Shown: piece by piece, positions 1 through 12,400 of the stretch
Numbering within the stretch: the stretch's first letter is position 1
Layout of the letters: the number at the start of each line of letters is the position of its first letter
NCBI GenBank assembly: GCA_934047225.1
Contig: OW204001.1
Span: 15,996,201 to 16,060,200, forward strand
Reading direction: 5' to 3'
Source of the DNA: Ypsolopha sequella
Taxonomy: Eukaryota > Arthropoda > Insecta > Lepidoptera > Ypsolophidae
DNA: 64,000 nt
The notes under the pieces: generated by a model
The model's database searches: none
What the model was told of the DNA's origin: nothing
Seen by the model: only the letters and a program-made list of their open reading frames with translations
Program-made: the position numbers and the translations under genes

Positions 1-1
1 C

Positions 2-157
2 GAAAATGCTAGCATAAACTGTCTATGCGGTGTTCCACAAACGATAGACCATCTCTTGTCGTACCCACTGTGTCCGGCTTCCTGCACTCACTTAGACCTG
101 ATGCAGGCTAATGACAAAGCTATAACAGTAGCTACTGACTGGAAAGATTTAATTTAG
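2..157 (+). pseudogene. Non-LTR retrotransposon (LINE) ORF, C-terminal end
   Basis: An open frame enters from the window edge and ends at a TAG. It encodes a Cys/His-rich tail containing CLCGVPQTIDHLL and CPASCT, which resembles the C-terminal zinc-finger-like end of insect LINE reverse transcriptases. The stop is followed within about 10 bp by a (GAA)n run (168-183), as expected of a LINE 3' tail. Only the last 51 codons are visible. It lies in the DRC1 intron upstream of the exon at 328. LINE clade is not determined. Confidence 0.55.
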
Positions 158-167
158 TTTCCACACG

Positions 168-183
168 AAGAAGAAGAAGAAGA
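168..183 (+). repeat. (GAA)n microsatellite, probable LINE tail
   Basis: Five consecutive GAA units directly after the LINE ORF stop. Confidence 0.7.
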
Positions 184-188
184 CTGCA

Positions 189-230
189 AAGCTCTTCAAA
201 TATGGTTACACCTTTCTGTTACACGTTGTA
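189..230 (+). mobile_element. Solo arm of a palindromic MITE
   Basis: This 42-bp stretch is the same as the right terminal arm of the MITE at 25318-27420 (see 27379-27420). The opposite arm is absent, so this is a half element. It ends about 100 bp before the splice acceptor of the DRC1 exon at 328. Confidence 0.6.
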
Positions 231-327
231 TAGTAGGTCAAAAGCACTCGTTCTGTTTTGCCCCTTCAGTCGGTCTCTAAGATGGCCGGTTCATCTGAAA
301 CTCCCAATAATAAATCACAATTTCCAG

Positions 328-496
328 GTGAATGACTACAAGTTCAATCAAGTGTGGCGCATGTCTGCGTCACGGTGCATGGAACTCTCCAAGGATCTGA
401 AACAGGCGGAAGTGGCGATCCATGCTCACATCCTGTCCGAGCCCCCGCCGCCCCCACCGCCGCCGCCCCCCAGGAGCCCCTTGAAACCTAAGAATG
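328..496 (+). CDS. DRC1: DRC1 exon a (first in window)
   Basis: Acceptor tttccag at 321-327 and donor GTAGGT at 497. It is read from phase 0 and ends in phase 1. It encodes [20 protein letters not shown], matching the conserved FREVW-type block of DRC1, then [12 protein letters not shown] and a run of ten prolines encoded by CCN codons. The proline run is likely length-polymorphic. Confidence 0.85.
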
Positions 497-3400
497 GTAG
501 GTTAGGACATTTTGTCTGGATTTACCGTCAGACTTGAAAGCGGCTCGTTGGTAAAATTATACATTTTGAAGTTATTTACTTGCTTCTTTATTCTTTATTG
601 TACACATACAGAAATATAAACATAAACAAAATAACAGTGAAAAAAGATGCACATTGGCGAGCTTATCTCTAAATAGAGATTTCTGACAGCAAAACTATCA
701 CAATCAAAGATTTCAAAAAGTAAAGATAGGCCCTTACCGTAGTATGACAGCACCAAAATGTTTTCACCTTTAAATGGGTGACGCTCACACGTTTGGAATC
801 AGTGCTCATATGAACACAGTGATAGTTGGACGCCTTAATGAATTTTTATGACAAAAGGGGTCTCAATATAGCGTCGTATGCATTTTTAAAGTGCCCTAAC
901 ATTTCAATAAATACGAATAAAGCCAAAAGTGTGACATTTCAAATTCAAAACACATTCAAAAACAATGCAATAGATTTTAGGTGCCAGGGCTCATCTAAAC
1001 TTTTTTGAAATCCTTGATCACAATAGGAAAAAGTAACAAACGAAGTAATCATACATACACGTGTACACAGAGAAGAAGAAATAAATACAATCTATAAAAT
1101 ATTATAAATATACATACATAGTGTGTAATAAACTACATAAACATAAATATATATAATATCTATCTATTCAGATTGTGAGAGAAGAAGAAGGAGGTACCTG
1201 AAGAAGGTACTGGGTTGATAAATCCTATCTTATCTTACCAACATATAAAAAATTAAAGTTCGTTGGATTGTGACCTAAGATCCCAAAAACCACTTGATGT
1301 ATTGACATGAAACTTTTACTATGTTAAAGAGTAGGTCCTAGATTAACATATTGGCTATATTTTGTGGCGCCGCAACTTAAGGAATCCGAGCAGTAACCAG
1401 TTTAGTGAAAAAATCGGGTGTCTAATTAGTGCGGCCATGTTGGTTCCGCCGTGTCACCGTTGCATAATCGTCCCAAAAATATTGACCGATTTGATAGGAC
1501 TATTGCACATAACAAACTAATTCTAGGCAAGTGAAGCCGCAGGCAAAAGCTGGTTAGAAGAAAATCAGGTTTTTATTTAAATACAAGATAATACAGTCGC
1601 ATAGAGCAATATGTTATAAGACCGATATATAAGCGGAGTCATATAGACATTTCATTTACTCCCACAGAACACATTTACTCCTTTGTACGGAGCAGACAAA
1701 GGAGTACAGCCTTTTTTTTGTTTATACAGGGTTTATTATTAGATTATCATCATCCATCATCCATCAGCCTATTTCGTCCACTGCTGGACATAAGTCTTTC
1801 CAGGACTTTGCCACTCCCGGCGTTCATCCTGGAAGAATTGCCCATACTCACACACACTGGGCAGGCGGGTTGGTGAGCGGGGTGCCGGAACCCTCGCACC
1901 AGTGACGCCGCTGCCCGTCACCAATCTGTTCCACATAAGGCCCGGCTATTAGGGATGGATATACCGCCATCAATCGGTCCCAGGCATGGTGGGCCTGTTG
2001 GTTTTTTGCCTGTGAGCTGTCCTCTTATTCTCTCCCGAATTACTTCGAGGGGGTCTCCAAGTAAGATGGTGGTACCTCCACAGTCGAGCCCGGCATCAGC
2101 TCTACCACCTGTTACATGGTTATTAGATTATATTATCTTTTAAAAACCACATTCTTTCTAATCCTATCCGGAATGAAGTATAGGGATAATTAACATAACT
2201 TTGAAATCTTTCAGAAGCCGAAGAAGCCGGCAATGTTGCAGTAAATGCAAACAATCAAAACGAAGAAAGCATCGAGTCAAAAGAATTAGACAATAATGAA
2301 AAAAAAGCTAAAGATAAACTGGTAAAGTTCCATCTCTTGTCTGTCTCTGTCTATATACCTTAAAATAAAAGTCTGAACGGTTATAAGTTGATAACCACGG
2401 GATAAGTTTAGATGCGGCTTTAACTGTTATGTAAGGCGTTCCAGCACTCGTAGCACAGTTTTTAATCGCGCGCGATGCCACTTAGTTGAATCACAGGTGC
2501 GAGGAGCGCGACACGATGTTTATGCGATTAAACAGTACGTCATGCTCCTCGCACTTGTGATTCAACTAGTGGCGTCGCGTGCGATTAAACACTATGCTAC
2601 GCCCGCTGGACGAAAGTTTTAAGGGGCTCCACAACGCTAAACATCAGTTTTGCATTGGATTCAGGTCCGTCAATGTAAATGGTAAAAATTTGAAAAAAAA
2701 TATGGCGTGTTCTTTGGCTCAATATAATTATTAATTACGCTTTTAAAATAAACATACTTTCAATATTCTTTTAATTATATTGCTTTTAAAAAAGCATGAA
2801 TTTCACGAAAAAAGCGGTTTTACATATTTCAAAACCGATTGAAACGAAACCAACACACGGAGATACTAACTAGGAAAAAACATCTTAATTACATAAATAA
2901 ATTGTAGTTATATATATTATATAGCTATGACGTAGCCGTGAGTTCAAAATAACTGAAGTTTTGCGTGCGCGGCATCTGACAGTTAAAACAGGAGGACTGA
3001 GTTTTAGCATTGTGTACTTAGGTCCCTTCAGCATGAGGCCAAATTATTGGCCTAAGTATACTCTATTTACAGAGTCGTGCGTGTCAAAGCGAGTTGTTCA
3101 CCCGACTGCCACCTCAAGTCGAAAGAAATGCCTTCGCCTTGGCTGTCGACTCAAAAAAAATCACTGGTCTCTGACCATTCATATCTTGACCCTCGCACCA
3201 CGATAATAGTTGCATTTTATAACAGAAGTTGTACGTGTCACTATGTACAATAGTAATGAGGGGCAAATGAACCGCTTTGCCACGACTCGCTAACTCGAGT
3301 GTAGTGACTTTGTTACCTTAAAAACGCCTACCTACCTAGTGGTATGTACTAGGTTTGTAAATAGACAAATTTAGAGAAGTAATTTTCAACTTTCTGGCAA

Positions 3401-6400
3401 AAGGCGTGATTCATGGATATACAATCTTTAAATTTTCAGATTCGGCACATACTTAGTCTGGTAGCAGATAACACGGGGTTTTTGATAGAAGATCGGCTAT
3501 TCACACTGATAGAGAAGTATCAAGAGATTTCTAGAAATCTGTGCACTCTGGACGCAATATTTATGGTAACTATTGCAGTATTTGCAGTATCAGGTGGTAG
3601 AGCTGATGCCGGGCTCGACTGTGGAGGTACCACTATCTTACTTGGAGACCCCCTCGAAGTAATTCGAGGGAGAATAACAGGACAGCTCACAGGCAAAAAA
3701 CCAGGAGGTCCACCATGCCTGGGACCGATGGATGGCGGTATATCCATCCCTAATAGCCGGGCCTTATATGGAACAGACTGGTGACGAGCAGCGGCGTCAC
3801 TGGTGCGAGGGTTCCGGAACCGTGCTCAACAACCCGCCTGCCCAGCGTGTGTGAGTATGGGCAATTCTTCCAGGATGACCGCCAGGAGTGGCAAAGTCCT
3901 GGAAAGGCTTATGTCCAGCAGTGGAAGGCTGATGGATGATTGCAGTATTTGTGGTAGCTGATTCTTCTTGACAAATAAAAATATTATGAAAGTGTGTGTG
4001 TATTGCGTCTGGAGACGATTCATAATCCAGACAGAAGTTTCGCAAGAGATTGATTTACCTGCTTTTTTTTATCGGAATATTGTGTCCTGAAGACACCAAA
4101 AGACAGGTACAGCAACCCGGGATCTGAGTTTTTTTTACCACCAACCTCGATAGACTCGAGGGTAATCTTGGACTGGAAATAAAATAGCCTATTATTGGAA
4201 CTCACTTAAATAACATAATGGTAACTTAAGAGGCCGGCGGAGCTATCCTAGTTCATACAAACGAAATATCAAAACCATTTGGAAATCATAGATATTCTTA
4301 AGGTGTTTATACCGATTGCATTACAGAATATCTAGGTTCCCAAATATATATTAAATAAGAACACTGATTTAAACATGAAATATGAGAAAAATAAGCTTTT
4401 TTGCTTAGGGGGGGGGGGGGAGGATAGCCCGGCATCAGCTCTACCACCTGCACTGCGTCCCTCTTATTTTAATATAATAAATAAAATGCTTCCACAGGAT
4501 TTGAGCCCGGCCTCCGGATTAGAAAGCCAAATCTCGGGCGACTATGATATAAGGCAAAATATGTTTTGATTCCAGGCCCTTGAAATCCAAGCGGAGGAAG
4601 ATATAGAGCTGCTGTGTAAGACATTCCTGAAATACGCGTTCTGTCCGATCTGCGCAGACTATGACCGGCCATCTGAAGCAGGTGTTTCGGTTAGCATCAT
4701 TCAATTCATCTTTTTATATACAGGGTGTGGATTTGGTCAGCAACTTCCGTCACATCGGCCACAGCTTCAGGATTTGAGAGGCGCGCCAAACGATTCTTCT
4801 TGCGACGGCGCCGGCGGAAAGAACAAATGTATGAAGTTGTGTAGAGCTGGTCATGGGTCGCCGCTTGCGCGTCTTGTCCGGCTTCGAGTGACGGGCGGTT
4901 GAAACAGCGATCGAGCGCACAGGAAGAACCTAGTGTCGAGCGCTTTGAGCGAGCGAGCGCGCTGTACATCCGATGCGGTCGAGGCACCGACGGGTGTCGT
5001 GGCATGGCAAAGCCCGTCGCAAAAACCGCCTGAAAGCGCAGCAAGAAGCGCCGCCAGAAGCCTGAAGCTGTGGACCTGGCGTAAGGGCTCACCAGCGACG
5101 CTCCCAGCAGAAACCTCACTGTGACCGAAAACGGTCGAGAAGTATTGATTGATTGATTGATTCACGATACTAAAAAATATAAAAAACATACTTTCTTCTC
5201 ATCAATTTATTTACGATATTTTGGTAGCGACAAAAAACGTCTAGTGTACGACAGACATAACGAAATTGACTCATGAAAATTTGAATTTTTTCATAATATT
5301 TCCAAAACAAAAAGAGAAAAAAATATTCTAAAAATAGGGTATCAAATTTTAGATATTAAAAAGCTGATTGTAAAAATATATACCTTAAATATATTTACTG
5401 GCATTGATTTCGAGAAATCTTTGAAAAACCACAAAAAATTTATGTCCCCCTTCATCTCCGAAATTGGTAGACCGAATAATATCGGTTATACAGGAAATAT
5501 ATATTACAGGAAAATTATAGCGATTTAAAAAATGGAACAGATATGAGAAATATGGCTGTTGATTATAGGTATTAAAGAGCTGATTGTATAAATACATAGC
5601 TTGGTTATATTTACTTGCATCTATTTCGAGAAATCCTCGAAAAACCACAAAAAATTTAAGTCCCTTCCTTATCTCCAAAAATGGTGGACTGAAAAATACG
5701 AAAAACATCGTGGCAATATGTGCCCACGTAAAGATTACAGTCCAAATATAGCTATTGAGAAATTCACTAAAACCAAAATTATAAAATTCCCAAAACTGTC
5801 GATTTACGGAACCCTAGCCCTAGGTACGCGAGTCTGATTCGCACTTAAACGATTTTTTTAAATAATTACATCATGTAAGCTAATATTCATGTGACGAAAG
5901 TTGCAGACCAAATCTACACATTGTATATTACTTGTAACGTCTTCTGTACCTCTATCTGAATGTAAGTATTAAGCTATGTATCATTGGGCCCAGCCAAAGG
6001 ATTTGATTAGTGGCCATGTTAGTGAAACAAGGTCAAAGGTTGTTGGTATTGAAAGCGCGCAAAAGACTGGTTCATTATAATATACGATATTATGATTTAG
6101 TGATAGACAATACCAACAAAGGTATTGGATGGTTTATGAGGTCTGACCTTGGCTGTGCTAGTCATTTTTTCTCCATCGCACTAAGTAATTTTGTGCGCGA
6201 ATGAACACATGCGCTAGTCCCCCACCACTTTCGCCGAGCGGTCAAAAATAGTTCCACGACCTGTAATGTATGTAAAATTATAGTAATACTGAAATATTTT
6301 CGTCAAACGTTTTCAAACAGAGTAACTAACCCAGTATCTGATTTGAGAAAATCTCGCCTAAGCGACAAAAAGGCGTAAATGGGCCAATCACAGCGCTAGA

Positions 6401-9400
6401 TTTTATATGAAATCAGGTGATAGATTTAACATTTTCAGGATAAGACCTTTTAAAACTGAGAAGAAATTCAATATAGCAGGGACATTCGACATTCAAATTT
6501 GATGTTGCATACTATACGTTACAGTTTTACCACGCCATGGTTCTATCCTAAAGAGATTTGTGTCAAATAATACTTTTAGTAGAAAGAGTTTATATTTCGA
6601 AATTAAAAAAAACTAAAATACTTTATTTCACTTTCTAGACGACATCTGATGATCCGCAACGACACAGCATAACTTCAAAGCCAACGAAAGGTAAATTAAG
6701 AAACTTACTAGCTCTCATAGTTGCGACCTGAAAAAAGATGTATTGACTAGAATAGACATAGGAATGCTTCAGTGCTTTGGACATGTAGAATGACAAAAGA
6801 TTATGGTGCGCAAGTTGAAGATATAGGGCTCAACCAGGCCGCCCTAGAAGACATACTGAAGATGTCAAAAGTACCCGGAGTAGAAGAGCTTGTATGACTA
6901 GAGGATGTAGAAGAGGCGAAAGAGGTGTGTCAGGATCGTAGCAGATGGAAATCTGTAGTCTCTGCCTACCCCTCTCGGAGATAAGCGTGAGTATATGTAT
7001 GTGACTAGCTCACATTTCATTCATTCATTCAGCCCACTTGTCCACGCCATGTTCATCGGTCTCTCACCAGCCTCATCCACTACCCACCAATAGCCCTGAT
7101 GATATCGTCTCGCCATCAGGCCCTCGGTCTACCCACTGACCGATTTCCTGGCCTCAGCTGCCACTCTGTCTGTAACTGCCCTAGTCGACCGTCCGTCTTC
7201 CCGTCTAGCCAGATGTCCTGCCCATCTCCACAAGTGTCGGGATTCGTTTACCGACATTTTCGACTCTAGTTCGTTGTCGAATCTCGACGTTCGGTATACG
7301 ATTCACAAGCTAGCATGGCTTGCTCCATAGCCCTCTGCGCCACTTTTATTTTGTGGATGTGAGCTCCCTTACAAGTAATTAAAAACATGTTTCTAAGATT
7401 TTGTTCCGGTTTCAGAAGAAAGGCTATCGCTACGTTGCCGAGCCAGCATTAGTATTACTATCAGCACCTCTCGGTCTATACATTTTCCTAGGTAAGTTTC
7501 AGTAACGCCATAGATAAATAAAGGAAGGATAGATTGCTCACTCCATACATTAGAACAAAGCCCGCGTAAAACTTATTATTTTCGCCGGTACCTAGTAGTT
7601 CGACTTATTATTTTTGATGTCGCTACTATACTAGATAAATTGTGACATACCTAGTTCCATCTATCGAACAGTTGATAAAACGAAATTCGATGTGTGTGTA
7701 GCAACTATACTGCGCCTACAAAAACAAAAATTTGCTAGAATACGACAATACGCGACACATGGCATACGATAAATCTGAGGATAAATCGCTCAACCGTGCA
7801 TGACAGTTGAGTCAAAGAGTAAAGTTATATACCGGTATGTATCAGTAGTGTGTGTTAGGTAAATAAAGCGTATTTTAATGCACATATTTTGTTTAATTGA
7901 TCGTTGTGCGCCATCTACCGGAATCCAGAATAACCATCTGCACGCTTAGTTAGATTGCCAGCTTACCACCGAAAGTTTAATGAAAAAAATGTTAAAAACA
8001 CCTGATTAAGAATTCACTATTTTTTGATGCGATGTTATGAAAATTTTGTGCTTTTATTCATAAAATAAATAAATATGATGAACCAGAACAGTAAAATGGT
8101 ATATTTCGTCGATTTCAGACAAATTTTATTTCCAGCGAGACAAGTAACGCCATCTAGCAATGTTTTTTTTAGTATTGCGAACAGTACAAGGAGATAGCAA
8201 TCTATCCTTCCTTTATTTATCTATGGTAACGCTAAGGAAATGTATATACGTTGCCGCTAGTGGTACTGTAGTACGATGGGATGCGGTGCCGCGAGAGGTC
8301 ACGTGACTATCACGTGAAAACCTTGTAAACATTGGCTAGATTAGTCATTTCAGATATGAAATCGTTGGTATAGTGGGGTAAGTAAGAACAAATACGTGCA
8401 CATGAATTCCGAAAAACTCATTGGTGAATGCCCGACCAGGGATCGAACCCGGATCCCAAAACTGAGAGGCCAGCGTTCTACCCCTGCGGGCCTATTGTGT
8501 ATCTCTAGTTGCCTTCTGGACTGGGTGTCTATCATCAAAAACATAGATATACTATCGAATTCCGATGTCCTAAGGATATTTTCGCACTTGAAGTGACGAC
8601 ACAGATTGTTAATAGTTCAATACCCACTAAAGGCAATTTTGAAATTTCAGTTTTTAGCTATGTTTTTGATGATAGGCACCTCGTGCAGTTGGCAACTAAA
8701 GATACAGAATAGGGGGGCTGAGCTACCGTTCATGCAGCCTTTTGATGTTGCGATTACCTTATTACAGAATGGGAGTAGTTAAAATACTATTTGATCTCTG
8801 ACACATAGAAAAGCGATTATATTAAATAAAAATGCAGGTTTATGTAAACGTTTCAGGAGCCAAGAACTCTCATCGTCTGATCAGAAGTTGGTGAACGAAG
8901 CCGATGAAATCGTACAGAAACTTGGTGATCTACGAGGTATACTTACATATAATTCGAGTAAATAGACCTTGGGAATAGAAATGACGGCCGTTCTATCCAC
9001 CTCTCACTCACACACTATCTCCGTCTAGATATATACGCACATGGAATACGGATAGCATTAAAAACAATAGCAGCCAATATGTATATCGTCGATCGCTCAA
9101 ATCCCATACTGTGACGAAAATATGTCAATAATTCAAATTCAAATAATTCATTTTGTAAAGTAGGTATACAGTATATACTTCACAAGTCAATTTTAATGTT
9201 ATAAAAATATATTTAGTAAAATAATAAACCTACATCAACTAAATTAAAGGTAAGTATATTTAATTTATGCAGCAATGTATACCCTATATATACGATTCAA
9301 ATGATACCTAAAATCTATAATTATATACTACAAACTAATAGGTTACATATATAATATACCTCCGCTAAAACTAGTTCTAAATATAACCATCCTTGTCAAT

Positions 9401-12400
9401 CTCTAGAAAGGGATGTTCGTACAGATAACCAGATGAATTCCCGCTTCTGTGGTTTAGTTGAATGTCTCGACCACTACTTCGGAGGTCGTAGGCTCAAATT
9501 CTTATTGAACATTGTTGTTCATTTGTTGCGTTAACATTATACACATTTATTTTCGGACTGGTGCTTCGGAAGACACGTTTATTGTGGGCCCATTGAAATC
9601 CATTGATGGCCGAAGTATGGCGATTAATCGTCGGTGAAACATGGGTTAACTAGTGTGAACTGTGACTTCCATTTCAGTTCTCATTTGGAAACGCCTTTGA
9701 TACCCTCTCGGGGATTAATACCGTGACTATGTATTTTTTTATATAATGTATTCCGTGGACAGCTGACGTGTCAACAGCTGGCACGACAGACATGGTGATG
9801 AGTAGCAAGCGCGGTCAGGCGCGCGGCGTCACCGTTAATAACCAGGTGTCAATGGTGCAACCGACACAGAAGTCATCCCTGTACTTGTGCTCCGGTTAGT
9901 ATACTAAAAATTATTATAACAAACAACTTTCTGACAAAAAACATATACATATGACCGGTGTCCTGACTGATTTGACACACGAAATCAAATACGCCTCATC
10001 ACAACCTACTTCCATGACAACTCAAACCTCAAAAACTAATCGAAGGCTTAAATTTCTTCCCACCTCAGCACACAATACTATAAAACAACTAAATATGCTA
10101 CAGACAAAATCCAAACATTAAATCTCTACTCACTCCATTGATGTATTGTTCTGAGACTCACTCACACAAAATCCCCCTACACAAAACAAACACGACGGTC
10201 GCGAAGCAACACAGCCACCACTATCAACACACATCTTACCAGGAACATCTCATGTACAAGCAAACAGCTCATGTAAGACTACCAACAGCGTTTACCTTCT
10301 AGAATGCAGGCCCCGTCTTGCATGCACTCACACTCACACCAGTCTTACATTTCTAGAAAATTTAAGTCACGTGATATCTTCTGTGTTCCAGTTGGCCACC
10401 CTCTAGAGATAGAGACAATGCAAGTGCTAACAGCATTGAGCGAGTTCGTTTCGGTGTTTGTTTCTCCTGAGAAGATGAAACTCTATGAGATTCTGTAAGT
10501 CAAAAAATATTTCAAAACTAGGTGCTGGTCAAGGGCGGATCCAGGAATTCAGGGTGGGGGGGGCCCTCGACACCTCGGTTTCAAGATTTTGAAATATTTG
10601 TGCCTAAGATTCTTCAATGCAAACTGCAAAGGTGCAACTGGAAAGGCTTTGTGGGGGGGGCCATGGCCCCCTGGGCCCCCCCCTGTATCCGCCCTTGGTG
10701 CTGGTATAGGCAAACCGAATGTCAGTCTTCACCCGCGTCGTGACAGGGACACGGGAGATGATGACAAAAGGAATTGCGTGGGGAGTGGGTAGCAGGCTTG
10801 TAACAGAGAGTGTATCTTGCACTTTTTCAATGCAACATGAGCCCGCTCCAACCCCCTTTAGCGTCGCGGGTGAAGACCGACTTTCCCAGCCGGTCTTTAG
10901 CTTCTTTTAATATTCTTTCAAAACAGATTTCATACAAACTGAAAAGTACATCCTCATTCGTTTTTAAGAAGTCCGTATAGTTTGGTGGACGCACTCTCGT
11001 GACCTCTCCAGAGGAAACTTGAGGTTCGCTGTGTCAATGCTCAACCATTTACTTTCTATTCCCACTTATCATTACTTTAACGCTTAATATTATCTTTTTT
11101 CAATCACAATATTATATTTAATACAATATCGATCCGTTTTGTTCACAGAGACAGTCTAAAGCCTCCAGATTTCAACTCGCCCTCTAGAATGATTAAGCGT
11201 GAAGAAATAGAGAATTACTGGTCCCAGTGGAAGGCTACGTTTCCTCCTGAAAAGGACAGATTCTGGGAAGGCATGCAGGAGGGACTGAACAACTATCTGT
11301 CTATTTTGCAAGGTTATCTATTAGGGTTATATAAGTTTATAAAATGACAAACGAGTTTCGAATTGAAACCTGACGAAACTGGTGATGAAAATGTGTTGAA
11401 ATATACAGGATGGAAAAAATTCAAGGGCCCTGGAGGGGAACTACCTTAAATCCTTTAGTTAGCTCATTTTGCTGAAAGGAAACATTCCTTTATTTTTTAA
11501 AAGAAACAAAACTGCATTCAAAGATCTTCTAAAATTCGCTTGTCTCACCCGGGAATCGAACCAACTAAAAACTAAAAAATAAACCCTCGCTATTTTATTA
11601 TACGAATTGGTAGGAATATCGTTCAGGATAAAATTTGTCTAATAAATATTTGGTCTTTGAAATAAAAAAAGCGAAAACAAGCTTCTAATAAATAAAATTG
11701 TTCTTGATACGCCATTATTACACAATGACGCCACGGAATGAAAGCAAAACAAAACTAAATTTGAAATTCGAACGAATAGTTTTATCGATTTTAAAAATTT
11801 TGAAAGTTATTATTCGAATTTCAAATTTGTTGCACCGCGTTTCAAAAAAAAATTGTTTCCCTTTTTAAACTTTTCGTCAGTACGCCTAGTGCAAGAAGGA
11901 ATTGTGCTGTGCATAGATTTATAACGATTTTCTTATCGAAGTCTTCAACAAGGTACTTAAGGTAAATAACATTAGCAAGCTTGTACTTCATACGATGTCT
12001 TTGGATCCATCAATATATTCATACAAGCCCCGCGTTCCGAAATAGAATTATTTCGCTAAAATCGATTACGAATGAATGAGGTGAATGGCTAATAATCCAT
12101 GAGTGAAGCAAATGCGTTCATTCATTCGTATGACTTTCATGGCTCATGCGACGGAGGTGAGGCGATGTAAGCGTTGAACGGAATGGAATATCAAAAATTG
12201 TTTTCGCTCCATTATTTCAGCAGTTCAGATCAGACAAACCATAGTATATGTTTTATTCGGCCATGAGAGAAACAAATGAAAAGTCGTGTGGAACTTTTCG
12301 TCGAAAAGGAAGAATTTATATGTATATATATTTTTTCGTCGCTATCTGAGTCTACGTTAAAGAACAGTGCTACAAACTCTTCTTGTTCCATCACGAATCA

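Noticed and set aside
4706..5189. Overlapping frames in the GC-rich block
   Set aside because: GC-rich DNA yields open frames by chance in both strands; no domain or splice context.
8425..8483. Functional tRNA gene
   Set aside because: A and B boxes are present but the arms do not form a full cloverleaf and a non-tRNA body follows; better read as a SINE.
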